From: Altibacter lentus
Lineage (GTDB): Bacteria > Bacteroidota > Bacteroidia > Flavobacteriales > Flavobacteriaceae
Direction: 5' to 3'
Length of the DNA stretch: 64,000 nt
Assembly: GCF_000746845.1 (NCBI RefSeq)
Contig: NZ_KN050846.1
Span: 2,434,963 to 2,498,962, forward strand
Made by a program: the position numbers and the translations under genes. Each line of letters opens with the position of its first letter. Position 1 is the first letter of the stretch. The notes below the pieces were generated by a model. That model saw nothing but the letters and a program-made list of their open reading frames with translations, did not search any database and was not told where the DNA came from. Positions 33,708 to 42,655 of this stretch are shown here, piece by piece.

Positions 33708-36053
33708 TTAAAATCTTAGAGAAAGCCCACCACCTGCACCAAAACGGTTGTCGTAGCTTCCCATTAGTGAAAAATTCTTTGATAGTAAATATTCTACTCC
33801 TGCGCTCCAAGTAACCTCTTCTTTAAAATTAACCCCTTGTGGCAGGTCATCTACCCAACCAAAATCCATTTGGTATTCATACATTCCAAATATGATGGTT
33901 CTTGGAAAAATTGAGATGGCACGACTCAAACTTATCTGTGGGCGCAACTTACTGTCCGTACGGACATCAAGTGTAAAGAGGTAAGGGGTGAGGTATCGTA
34001 TTCCTGCTATCGCTGTAGTTGTTATTTCATCAAGGCTATCCTCCATTCCATTTTCAATATTTATACCACCAAAAACGGTCAAATAATCATATAGATACCT
34101 GTCATATGCTACCTCTACTTCCATATTCTTGTTCCATCCATATTCGCCCCTCAGTGAAAACTGGTTACGGATGTTTGAGCTTACTAAGTTCAAGGTGGTC
34201 ATATGTGATGCAGCATCTACCATACCCCAAGAATAAAATTGGTCTGTTTCGTGTATAAGTTTAGATACTGGAAACTCTTCTAATCGTGGGTCGCGAGGTG
34301 TATCATAACTCACAATACGAGCCATACCTCCCATCATATGATAAAGTATGTGACAGTGAAAAAACCAGTCGCCATATTCATTACCATAAAACTCGATGGT
34401 TATTTCCTGCATAGGCGGTACATTTACCGTGTGTTTTAGGGGTGAGTATTCCCCATTCTCGTTGATGACCCTAAAAAAATGTCCGTGTAGGTGCATCGGG
34501 TGGTGCATCATCGTTAAGTTATTGAACGTGATTCGGGTTACTTCATCTCCCTTTATCTTTATCTTGTCCGCTTCAGAAAGAGGTACACCGTTCAAGCTCC
34601 AGATATACCGTTGCATATTTCCAGTAAGGTTCAACAAAATTTCGGTTACAGGCACGTCGGGGTCATAGTTGGTTTTCTCGGGTGATTTAAGATAATCGTA
34701 GTTGTATTCTGAAAACATATTCATTCCCTGCATTCCATCCGGTTCGTCCATTTTCATATCATCCATTTTTTTATCCATTTTTCCCATTTTGGAATGGTCC
34801 ATCTGCATTGAATCCTTTGGCTTTTCCATAGACATATTCTTCATCTTGTCTCCTCCCTTCATAGCCGATTGTTCCATTTCCATTTCTCCCATTGTCATAT
34901 CGCTCTTTTGCATTCCCCACTTTTCCTTCATTTCGTAGCGCTCATCCTTTCTTGGTCTAAATTTTAATGCTGGTGCTCCCATTTTCATTTTCATCTTCGC
35001 CATTTGCTGCATCATCGCAATTTTATCTGGTCTTGGTATATCTGGTGCAGCTATCACCTCTCCCTGGCCCAAATAGGCAGTAGCTGTGCCAGAACCATCC
35101 TGTGCCATAATCTTGTATTCGAGTTTTCCGTTGTCAGGTATCGTGACGATAAAATCATAGGTCTCTGCAACACCAATAAAAGTCTTGTTCTTTCTTACGG
35201 GAACTACATCCTTTCCATCAGCTGCCACCATCAATGGGTCTTCCCCTCCAAAGGTCATCCAAAAAGAGGTTGATGCAGAACCATCGATAATGCGCAGACG
35301 TACTTTCTCTCCTGGTTTAAATTCGGGATATTCAATTTTCTCTTCTCCATTGATAAGAAATGCTGGGTAATAGATATCGGCAATATCGGCTCCTTCCATT
35401 CGTTGCCTCCAAAAATCGACCTGCGCACCCAAAGCACCTCTCGCAATTACTTGGTTAAGTGGCGTGGCCGTCCCTTTTCTGATATTGTACCATTCTGTGC
35501 CACGCTTTAAAAATCGTTGTACATCCCTTGGCTTTTCGTTAGTCCAATCTGAAAGTAGTAGCACGAGCTCTTTATCATATTCTAAATCTGTTTTTTCCTT
35601 GGGCTGTATTACAAAAGGACCATAGATACCACTTTGTTCCTGTAGCATTGTATGGGAATGATACCAGTAGGTTCCATTTTGCTTAATAGCAAATTCGTAT
35701 TTTAAAGTCTTGCCAGGTTCGATAGGTGGGGTGGATAGATAGGGAACGCCATCGTAGAAATTTGGCAACAGAAGGCCGTGCCAATGTATCGATGATTCCA
35801 CGCTCATCTCGTTCTTGACATAAATTACGGCATATTCGCCCTCATTAAAATTGAGTGTTGGCCCGGGGATTTGGCCATTTATGGTCATCCCCATAACTTC
35901 CTTGTCTGCTTTGTTTACGAGCTCCTCCCGTAGAGTAAGGGTATATTCCCTTACGGGCAGGTTATCTACATTGCCTTCTACGGAAGGCTCGGTCTGTGCT
36001 ATGGCAGTTGATGATACAAGAATCATCAAAAGAATTAAGATTTTTGAATTCAT
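33708..36053 (-). CDS. Multicopper oxidase fused to a CopB-like outer-membrane barrel
   Basis: 781 residues. A signal peptide is followed by three cupredoxin domains with all copper motifs: HWHG (about 90), WYHSHT (about 132), HPMHLHGH (about 520) and HCHILYHMMGGM (about 567). A Met/Asp/Lys-rich insert (about 350-450, repeated MKM, MGEMEMEQ, MDHSKMGKMDKKMDD) lies between domains 2 and 3. After the oxidase, about residues 604-781 form amphipathic beta strands with a terminal GGGLSLRF, resembling CopB, the outer-membrane partner of CopA in copper resistance. It probably oxidises Cu+ in the periplasm while anchored at the outer membrane. The fusion is inferred from pattern. Confidence 0.9.
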   Translation of the reverse strand: MNSKILILLMILVSSTAIAQTEPSVEGNVDNLPVREYTLTLREELVNKADKEVMGMTINGQIPGPTLNFNEGEYAVIYVKNEMSVESSIHWHGLLLPNFYDGVPYLSTPPIEPGKTLKYEFAIKQNGTYWYHSHTMLQEQSGIYGPFVIQPKEKTDLEYDKELVLLLSDWTNEKPRDVQRFLKRGTEWYNIRKGTATPLNQVIARGALGAQVDFWRQRMEGADIADIYYPAFLINGEEKIEYPEFKPGEKVRLRIIDGSASTSFWMTFGGEDPLMVAADGKDVVPVRKNKTFIGVAETYDFIVTIPDNGKLEYKIMAQDGSGTATAYLGQGEVIAAPDIPRPDKIAMMQQMAKMKMKMGAPALKFRPRKDERYEMKEKWGMQKSDMTMGEMEMEQSAMKGGDKMKNMSMEKPKDSMQMDHSKMGKMDKKMDDMKMDEPDGMQGMNMFSEYNYDYLKSPEKTNYDPDVPVTEILLNLTGNMQRYIWSLNGVPLSEADKIKIKGDEVTRITFNNLTMMHHPMHLHGHFFRVINENGEYSPLKHTVNVPPMQEITIEFYGNEYGDWFFHCHILYHMMGGMARIVSYDTPRDPRLEEFPVSKLIHETDQFYSWGMVDAASHMTTLNLVSSNIRNQFSLRGEYGWNKNMEVEVAYDRYLYDYLTVFGGINIENGMEDSLDEITTTAIAGIRYLTPYLFTLDVRTDSKLRPQISLSRAISIFPRTIIFGMYEYQMDFGWVDDLPQGVNFKEEVTWSAGVEYLLSKNFSLMGSYDNRFGAGGGLSLRF

Positions 36054-36100
36054 AAGTGCTATTTTAAATTAAATGTATGGTCTGTAAAATCAGTTTTGTT

Positions 36101-36424
36101 TTATGCTAAATAGCTTTCACAGGCCTCAGCACATTTTCTACAGGCTTCTGCACAATCTTGACAGTGTTTGTGGTCGTGCTGTGAACATTCATCTGCACAA
36201 GCGTTACAAACTTTTTGACAGTAGCGTACCAAATCATCTACGTCTTCAAACTTGGTTGCCAACACCTGAGCCAAAGTGCTGCATACTTCTGCACAGACGC
36301 GGTCTGTACGAATACAATTGACCATCATTTTTACATTTTCTTCTTCTAAACAGGCATCTGCACAATAGTTACAATGGTTGATACAATTGCCAAGGGCGCT
36401 AATTAATTCAGAGTTTCTCATCAT
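36101..36424 (-). CDS. Four-helix-bundle copper-storage protein (Csp/DUF326)
   Basis: 107 residues with about 16 cysteines in CxxxC spacing along predicted helices (INHCNYCADACLEEE, DRVCAEVCSTLAQ, YCQKVCNACADECSQHDHKH, CQDCAEACRKCAEACE). No signal peptide, so this is a cytosolic Csp3-like protein. Csp tetramers store many Cu+ ions inside four-helix bundles through thiolates. It sits between the oxidase and the regulator and fits a cytosolic copper sponge. Confidence 0.92.
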   Translation of the reverse strand: MMRNSELISALGNCINHCNYCADACLEEENVKMMVNCIRTDRVCAEVCSTLAQVLATKFEDVDDLVRYCQKVCNACADECSQHDHKHCQDCAEACRKCAEACESYLA

Positions 36425-36506
36425 TTTTGTTTTTAATTAAACATTTAATTTCCAAGGGAAATTACTGCTGTAAATCAACAGCTTGTGTCATAATTTTGGT
36501 TCTTAT

Positions 36507-37070
36507 CTACATAATTTTGTCCAACGAATTCCTAAAATTCTTTTGTTGGGATTTATAGGTCGAAAGGCTCATTCCCGTCTCGCTTTTAAACTGTCCGCTC
36601 AAATGGTTGATGTGACTGTAATCGAGCAGTTGCGCCATTTCAGTAAAATTGTGTTCGTTAGCCTGTACGAGTTCTTTTACCTTTTCAATTTTTAGTTTGA
36701 TGAAATATTTTTCAATAGTAACACCTTGCGTAAAAGAGAATACCTTGCTGATTTTTGAATACTCGTGTCCCAAGGCATCCACCAAATGTTCGGACAGTTT
36801 TTTATCAAGTTGAATCGGTAGTTCCTGCATCGTTTTTATGAGTTCAACCTTTACCCGTTCGGTCAACTTATCTTCCGTACTATCGATGAGCGAAAAACCG
36901 TTTTCTTTCAATACCGCTTCGAGTTTGTCCAAATCAAGGGCATCAATGTCCAGCTGTAACCGACCCAATTCAATCTGATGCAACTTGATGTGATTTGCTT
37001 TCAGTTCATCCTTCAACACCTTGATGCAACGGTCGCACACCATATTTTTTATGTAAAAATCTTTTACCAT
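36507..37070 (-). CDS. HMA-like/AraC fusion transcriptional regulator
   Basis: 187 residues. N-terminal about 65 residues look like a heavy-metal-associated fold: KNMVCDRCIKVLKDEL has Cys12 and Cys15 at the same positions as the GMTCxxC of the CopA HMA domain in this window, and the stretch has a comparable beta-alpha-beta pattern. The C-terminal part is an AraC-type helix-turn-helix (IEKYFIKLKIEKVKELVQ, LLDYSHINHLSGQFKSETGM). Typical AraC sensor domains are absent. It lies two bases after the TolC gene and is likely the copper-responsive regulator of the module; the HMA reading is inference from pattern. Confidence 0.8.
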   Translation of the reverse strand: MVKDFYIKNMVCDRCIKVLKDELKANHIKLHQIELGRLQLDIDALDLDKLEAVLKENGFSLIDSTEDKLTERVKVELIKTMQELPIQLDKKLSEHLVDALGHEYSKISKVFSFTQGVTIEKYFIKLKIEKVKELVQANEHNFTEMAQLLDYSHINHLSGQFKSETGMSLSTYKSQQKNFRNSLDKIM

Positions 37071-37072
37071 TG

Positions 37073-38371
37073 CTATTGAATTAAATAATTTATGATGGAT
37101 TGTTGCACGTAATACATCTGAACAGATTCTATCTGATTCATTTGAAATTTTAATTGCAGTTCCTGTATATCAAGCACATCGTTAAAATCGATGGTTCCCG
37201 TTTCATAATTCTTGATTAGAATTTGCTCGGCATCTTTAGCCTGCTTTAAATTCTTAGTCTGAGTATTGAATTTAATTCGGGCTTGGTTGCGTTGGGATAA
37301 CGCTTTCGCGAAAGCGGATTCCAAAACATTCAATCGTTGCTCCTTTTGAGTTTCGATTTCTTGCTGGCGTAGCTCATTTTGCCTTGTAATAGACTTGTAC
37401 CTATTGTTAAAAATGGGTATGGAAACCGAAACCATTGGCATCAAGATATCTTTTCCGTTATCACTGAACATTACATCATTACGTGCAGTTACTGGCAGGT
37501 AATCCACGCCAAAGCCAACCATAGGTAGGCTCTCACGCTGATTGAGCAATTCTGATTGTGCTATGGATTCATATAATTTATCGTACTTGAGCAGTTCAGG
37601 ATTGAGCGATAAAGCTTCCGTGCCGTTTATAGGGTCATCCTCTGGGATTTCCATTATTGCAACTATATCAACCGTGCTATTATCATCCCGATTGAGAAGA
37701 TTATTAAATGTTGTTTGTTCTGCGCTAAATTCCTCTTCCAAAACCTCTTTTTGCTGCTGCAATTCATTTTGACGAATCTGCAACCGCAATACATCTACCG
37801 CAGATGCCTTGCCCACTTCTACCGAGGTAAGGGCAAGTCGCTCATAGGTTTTTAATAGTTGAATGTTCTCGTCAAGTACCTCTTGCTTTGCTCTTGTTTC
37901 ATACAATCTGTAATAAGATTGCGCTACTGAAAGCGCCAATTTCCGTTTGGCAATTGTGATTTCCACATATTCAGCTTCGGCCATAGAAGTCGCATAATTT
38001 TCACGTGCGGTAACGGTTCCAAACCAAGGCAACATCTGTTTTACGCCTATCCGTGCTCGTTGTGCGCCCACCCTTGTTTCTGGCTCACTTACAAAATAGC
38101 CTGCGCTTACTTCCGTATTAGGTAGCCAGTTTGCTTCATTGACCTTTTCTTCGGCAATATTGTAGCGCAATTCAAAAGCCTGAATTTCTGGGTTATTAGC
38201 TTCAGCTTCTTCAATGTAGGACTGTAATTGTTGCGCCTGCCCGCCGATTGAAATCAGTCCAATGCTTATAATTAGTAGTGCGTTCAGGCGGGCTTTCGCA
38301 CTTCGTCTTCGCTCAGCATAAACTTCAGCGGAAACAAACAAAAGACAGATTATGATTTTTATATTTTTCAT
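37073..38371 (-). CDS. TolC-family outer-membrane efflux channel
   Basis: 432 residues. Typical TolC/CusC features: AQQLQSYIEEAEANNPEIQA, two coiled-coil halves, SIPIFNNRYKS. The N-terminus is odd: MKNIKIIICLLFVSAEVYAE is followed by RRRSAKARLN and then a second hydrophobic stretch ALLIISIGLISIGGQAQ, which ends like a signal peptide. A charged insert seems to split one signal sequence or duplicate it. The start overlaps the CusA stop (ATGA). A CGCTTTCGCGAAAGCG palindrome at 37301-37316 encodes AFAKA in the second coiled coil. Third component of the Cu/Ag pump. Confidence 0.88.
   Translation of the reverse strand: MKNIKIIICLLFVSAEVYAERRRSAKARLNALLIISIGLISIGGQAQQLQSYIEEAEANNPEIQAFELRYNIAEEKVNEANWLPNTEVSAGYFVSEPETRVGAQRARIGVKQMLPWFGTVTARENYATSMAEAEYVEITIAKRKLALSVAQSYYRLYETRAKQEVLDENIQLLKTYERLALTSVEVGKASAVDVLRLQIRQNELQQQKEVLEEEFSAEQTTFNNLLNRDDNSTVDIVAIMEIPEDDPINGTEALSLNPELLKYDKLYESIAQSELLNQRESLPMVGFGVDYLPVTARNDVMFSDNGKDILMPMVSVSIPIFNNRYKSITRQNELRQQEIETQKEQRLNVLESAFAKALSQRNQARIKFNTQTKNLKQAKDAEQILIKNYETGTIDFNDVLDIQELQLKFQMNQIESVQMYYVQQSIINYLIQ
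37301..37316. repeat. In-gene palindrome CGCTTTCGCGAAAGCG, copy 2
   Basis: Perfect 16-base palindrome within the TolC gene, read as SAFAKAL. Identical 16 bases are at 40761-40776. Confidence 0.85.
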
Positions 38372-41300
38372 TTGTTTGCTCTTTTAAGTTGGTATTCTTT
38401 TTTCCAGCTATATAAAACTGGTAAGAGAAAATAGGATGTGACGTCGATTATCATTCCGCCAAAAATGGGGATTGCCATCGGTATCATAATGTCGCTTCCT
38501 TTTCCTGTAGATGTGAGTACTGGCAACAATGCCAAAACTGTGGTCACGGTGGTCATCAAACACGGGCGTATTCGTTTTCCTGCGGCTTCCAATGTGGCGA
38601 GACGTATGCCTTTTTTGCTATCTGGTTCGTTACTTTTGAAAGATTGGTCTAAATAGGTTGCCATTACAACACCATCATCAGTTGCAATACCGAAAAGGGC
38701 AATAAAACCGACCCACACGGCCACACTTAAATTGATGGTTTTCATATTGAACAAGTCCCGTAGGTTCTCGCCAAAAAAGCTGAAATTGAAAAACCAATCC
38801 TGCCCATAAAGCCAAATCATTATAAAGCCACCTGCAAAGGCTACGGCGATTGCTGTAAAAACCATAAGCGACGTAGAAACCGACTTGAACTGGAAATACA
38901 AAATCAAGAAAATGACCAGCAAACAAAGTGGCACAACCACCGATAACGTTTTTTCTGCCCGTAATTGATTTTCGTATGTTCCTGTAAATCGGTAACTGAT
39001 TCCTTGTGGCACGACCAAATCGCCATTATCTATTTTCTGTTGAATGAGCGCTTGGGCATTTTCAACCACATCTACTTCGGCAAAGCCATCGAGTTTATCA
39101 AAGAGGACATACCCTATCAAAAATGTATCTTCGCTCTTAATGACTTGTGGGCCTTGCTCGTAGCGTATTTCTACCAGTTCGCCCAAAGGAACCGGACTTC
39201 CAGTTGATACAGGTACATAGATACTTTTTAAATCTTCTGGATTTGCTCGCAATTCCCGTGGATAGCGTACTCTTACACCATAGCGCTCACGTCCTTCTAC
39301 TGTTTGGGTAAGTGGCATACCGCCCACAGCTACTTGAAGGACTTCCTGAACATCCATTATGGAAATCCCATAGCGTGCTAACTGGTCTCGTTTAATGTCA
39401 ATCAATAAATAAGGTTTACCCACGATGCGGTCTGCAAAAACAGCTTGTTCTTTGACACCTTCGGCTTGTTTTAAAATATCTTCCAGTTGCAGTCCAAAGT
39501 TTTCTATGGTTTTTAAATCTGGTCCTTTTACCTTGATTCCCATTGGTGCTCGCATACCTGTTTGTAGCATAACGAGTCGTGTCTCTATGGGCTGCAACTT
39601 GGGCGCAGAAGTCACGCCTGGAAACTTGGTTACTTTTACAATTTCATTCCAAATGTCATCAGGACTGCTTATTTCCGGTCGCCAGTTTCGATAATATTCC
39701 CCATCGTTATCTTCAATCAAATCATTGCGTGTTGCACTTGTTTTGAGTTGTGACGCTTCATAGTTAGCATCATCATCGATTTCATTATTTGGGTTTATAA
39801 TGAACTTGTCATTTTTCAGAACAAATAGACCATCATCGTTTACACGGTAGCGTTGTCTTTCGCCATTCTCATTTCGCATATATTCAGACTTGTACTGAAT
39901 CACGTTTTCATACATTGAGAGTGGTGCAGGGTCGAGGGCAGATTCTGTCCTACCTGCTTTTCCCACTACAGTTTCAATTTCAGGGATGCTTGCCACGGCC
40001 ATATCCAGCTGTTGCAAGACACGCTTGTTCTCTTCGACACCAGCGTGCGGTAAGGATGTCGGCATTAACAGGAATGAACCTTCATTAAGTGCCGGCATAA
40101 ATTCCTTCCCTGTGTTGCGCATTATGACCACACCTAAAATCAGCACCGTGGTTGGAATAATTAAAAATAGGTATCGATTTTGAAGTGCCCAGCGCAAAAT
40201 GCGGTCATAGTATTTTCGGAAAACAGTAAACACACCAAGTAATCCAAAACAGATAATGGCAACAAAAATCAAATTCATTAGAATACTTCGGTCAAAACCA
40301 AGCGGTCGCCAGTATTCGGCGAGTAGAAAAACAATCGCCATACAGGAAATAACAATATGAATAAGATTAGCTCGATTTTCTGTAATTCTATCCCTTACGC
40401 TCAAAAGCGCAACAACACCGTAGGCAATCAAAATGAGACCAAGCCAATAGCCATAAAAAATGGCTGTGATACCAAGTACGATCAGAACACCATTAATAAT
40501 GTACTTTGAGCGCTCCATTAGGTTACTTTTCTTAAAAAGAAACGCGGCAAAAGGCGGTATTAAAAACAGCGCGATTACAAGCGATGCAGCAAGTGCCATT
40601 GTTTTTGTAAAAGCCAATGGTCTGAAGAGTTTCCCTTCGGCACCTATCATCGTAAACACAGGTAGGAAACTGATAATCGTCGTGAGCACAGCGGTTAAAA
40701 TTGCACCAGAAACTTCCGCAGTAGCGTTGTAGATGATTTCGTTTGTAGTGTATTCTATTCCGCTTTCGCGAAAGCGTAATTTTTCATCTTCCAGATGCCG
40801 AATCATATTTTCGGCAAGTATAACGCCCACGTCCACCATTGTACCGATAGCAATGGCAATTCCTGACAAGGCAACAATGTTGGCATCTACATTAAAGAGC
40901 TTCATTGTTATAAAAACCATTAAAACGGCAACAGGCAACAGGCCAGAAATTAGAATGGATGCACGCAGATTGAACACCATTACGATGATGACCAAAATGG
41001 TAATCAGGATTTCAAGTGTAAGGGCTTCATTGAGCGTGTGAAGTGTTTCCTGAATAAGTTGCGTTCGGTCATAAAAGGGAACGATAGTCACTTGTGATGT
41101 ACGACCATCTGCCAAGGTTTTTGTAGGTAGTCCGGATGATAATTCAGCTATTTGGTCTTTTACATTATTGATGACTTCCAATGGGTTTGCACCATAGCGG
41201 GCTACCACGACACCGCCTACCACTTCGGCACCTTCTTTATCTAAAATACCACGACGTGTCTGCGGTCCCAAATGGACATTGGCGATGTCCTTGATTCTGA

Positions 41301-42120
41301 TAGAAGTAAAATTTTCAGAAGCGACTACCGCATTTTCAATATCTGCAACAGATTTCACATACCCTAAACCACGAACCAAATATTCAGCTTGATTGATTTC
41401 CAAAGTCTGCGCACCAATGTCTTGATTACTTTCCTTTACCGCCTTTACAATATCGGTCAAGCCGATGTTGTACTGACGCATTTTTTCAGGGTCAACATCC
41501 ACTTGGTATTCTTGAACATACCCACCAATTGAGGCTACTTCTGAAACACCACTTGCCGAAGACAATCCGTATTTTACATAGTAATCCTGTATGCTACGCA
41601 ATTCTTGTAAATCCCAACCGCCAGTTACGTTGCCCTCTTTATCTCGACCTTCCAGCGTGTACCAAAAAATTTGTCCCAAGCCTGTAGCATCTGGACCCAA
41701 TGCAGGGTTTACACCATCGGGCAATAAGTTTGCGGGAAGCGAATTGAGCTTTTCAAGGATGCGGCTGCGTGACCAATAGAATTCTACATCTTCTTCAAAA
41801 ATGATATAGATACTGGAAAAACCGAACATTGAAGAGCTTCGGATGGTCTTGACACCAGGAATTCCCAACAATGAAGTTGTGAGCGGATAGGTAATCTGGT
41901 CTTCGATATCCTGCGGTGAACGCCCTTGCCATTTGGTAAAAACAATTTGCTGATTTTCGCCGATGTCTGGAATGGCATCAACCGCTACAGGATCAGTTGG
42001 TAAAATACCTGTTTCCCAATTGAAGGGTGCATTAACGACTCCCCAACCTACGAATAGGGCGAGTAGTATAACGGCAACAAGTTTGTTTTCTATGAGAAAT
42101 TTTATGCTTTTATTTAGCAT
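38368..42120 (-). CDS. CusA-type RND copper/silver efflux pump
   Basis: 1250 residues, a full-length HME-RND permease of the Bacteroidota CusA type with 12 helices and two large periplasmic loops. The fourth helix reads GIAIAIGTMVDVGVILAEN (about 415-435). It has a single Asp and a Glu in the monovalent Cu+/Ag+ pattern, and lacks the DFG of the Czc-type pump at 7364-11767. The TolC gene follows with an ATGA overlap. The CusB adaptor is not adjacent; it is at 21600-23342. A palindrome at 40761 encodes LRFRESG here. Probably induced by copper via the HMA-AraC protein. Confidence 0.94.
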   Translation of the reverse strand: MLNKSIKFLIENKLVAVILLALFVGWGVVNAPFNWETGILPTDPVAVDAIPDIGENQQIVFTKWQGRSPQDIEDQITYPLTTSLLGIPGVKTIRSSSMFGFSSIYIIFEEDVEFYWSRSRILEKLNSLPANLLPDGVNPALGPDATGLGQIFWYTLEGRDKEGNVTGGWDLQELRSIQDYYVKYGLSSASGVSEVASIGGYVQEYQVDVDPEKMRQYNIGLTDIVKAVKESNQDIGAQTLEINQAEYLVRGLGYVKSVADIENAVVASENFTSIRIKDIANVHLGPQTRRGILDKEGAEVVGGVVVARYGANPLEVINNVKDQIAELSSGLPTKTLADGRTSQVTIVPFYDRTQLIQETLHTLNEALTLEILITILVIIVMVFNLRASILISGLLPVAVLMVFITMKLFNVDANIVALSGIAIAIGTMVDVGVILAENMIRHLEDEKLRFRESGIEYTTNEIIYNATAEVSGAILTAVLTTIISFLPVFTMIGAEGKLFRPLAFTKTMALAASLVIALFLIPPFAAFLFKKSNLMERSKYIINGVLIVLGITAIFYGYWLGLILIAYGVVALLSVRDRITENRANLIHIVISCMAIVFLLAEYWRPLGFDRSILMNLIFVAIICFGLLGVFTVFRKYYDRILRWALQNRYLFLIIPTTVLILGVVIMRNTGKEFMPALNEGSFLLMPTSLPHAGVEENKRVLQQLDMAVASIPEIETVVGKAGRTESALDPAPLSMYENVIQYKSEYMRNENGERQRYRVNDDGLFVLKNDKFIINPNNEIDDDANYEASQLKTSATRNDLIEDNDGEYYRNWRPEISSPDDIWNEIVKVTKFPGVTSAPKLQPIETRLVMLQTGMRAPMGIKVKGPDLKTIENFGLQLEDILKQAEGVKEQAVFADRIVGKPYLLIDIKRDQLARYGISIMDVQEVLQVAVGGMPLTQTVEGRERYGVRVRYPRELRANPEDLKSIYVPVSTGSPVPLGELVEIRYEQGPQVIKSEDTFLIGYVLFDKLDGFAEVDVVENAQALIQQKIDNGDLVVPQGISYRFTGTYENQLRAEKTLSVVVPLCLLVIFLILYFQFKSVSTSLMVFTAIAVAFAGGFIMIWLYGQDWFFNFSFFGENLRDLFNMKTINLSVAVWVGFIALFGIATDDGVVMATYLDQSFKSNEPDSKKGIRLATLEAAGKRIRPCLMTTVTTVLALLPVLTSTGKGSDIMIPMAIPIFGGMIIDVTSYFLLPVLYSWKKEYQLKRANK
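40761..40776. repeat. In-gene palindrome CGCTTTCGCGAAAGCG, copy 3
   Basis: Perfect 16-base palindrome inside cusA, read in a different frame from the AFAKA copies (RFRESG). Confidence 0.85.
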
Positions 42121-42180
42121 ACGATATGATTATTAGATAGTTGAAATTGTGCAAAGTAGAAAATACTGTACACGAGCTTT

Positions 42181-42207
42181 AGCCCACTACAGCGTAACTG
42201 TTGGGCT
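42181..42207 (-). other. Intercistronic hairpin before cusA
   Basis: The minus strand reads AGCCCA-ACAG-TTACG-CTGT-AG-TGGGCT: two stacked arms with a two-base bulge, between the HYC_CC_PP stop and cusA. No U-tract follows in the transcript direction, so it is not a standard terminator; it may be a processing or stability stem. Confidence 0.45.
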
Positions 42208-42228
42208 TTGTTTCAAAAGTCTAATAAA

Positions 42229-42648
42229 TCAAATTAAAAAAGTCTGGTGCAGCACTTGCACATCCCGTTTGACAAAGGGGGGCGGGTAATCGATGAAAGG
42301 AACATCGTTAGATTCAATTCCTTCAAAAAGACTTAAATACGAATATGTAAATGAGGCAACAAAGACTTGTTGCTCTAAGGTAAGTTGGTCAAATGAAACT
42401 TTTAAATCATCCTTTCCTTCTTTAACGACTTGCTTATCCGTACAACACGTTTTTTCTGAAAGGGTTGGGTTCTCACAACTTGTAGTAGCCTGAGCTTTTT
42501 CCATCCCGCAAGTTTTCGCTTTCTGAACGAATGAAAAATCTACCAAAGAATCTCCACAGTAATGCATATCAATAGTAAATGACATCGTAGTCATAAAGAC
42601 TACAGCTGCCATAAAAACCGCCATTGATTTGTGAATATATTGATTCAT
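42229..42648 (-). CDS. HYC_CC_PP family small exported protein
   Basis: 139 residues. Signal-like N-terminus (MAVFMAAVVFMTTMSFTI), then the family motifs in order: MHYCGDSLVDF, EKTCCTDKQVV and IDYPPPFVKRD. The His-Tyr-Cys, Cys-Cys and Pro-Pro triplets define this Bacteroidota family, found beside RND metal pumps. It is the first gene of the CusA operon, mirroring the 11886 protein ahead of the Czc pump. Likely a periplasmic metal-binding accessory. Confidence 0.87.
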   Translation of the reverse strand: MNQYIHKSMAVFMAAVVFMTTMSFTIDMHYCGDSLVDFSFVQKAKTCGMEKAQATTSCENPTLSEKTCCTDKQVVKEGKDDLKVSFDQLTLEQQVFVASFTYSYLSLFEGIESNDVPFIDYPPPFVKRDVQVLHQTFLI

Positions 42649-42655
42649 TTAAATG

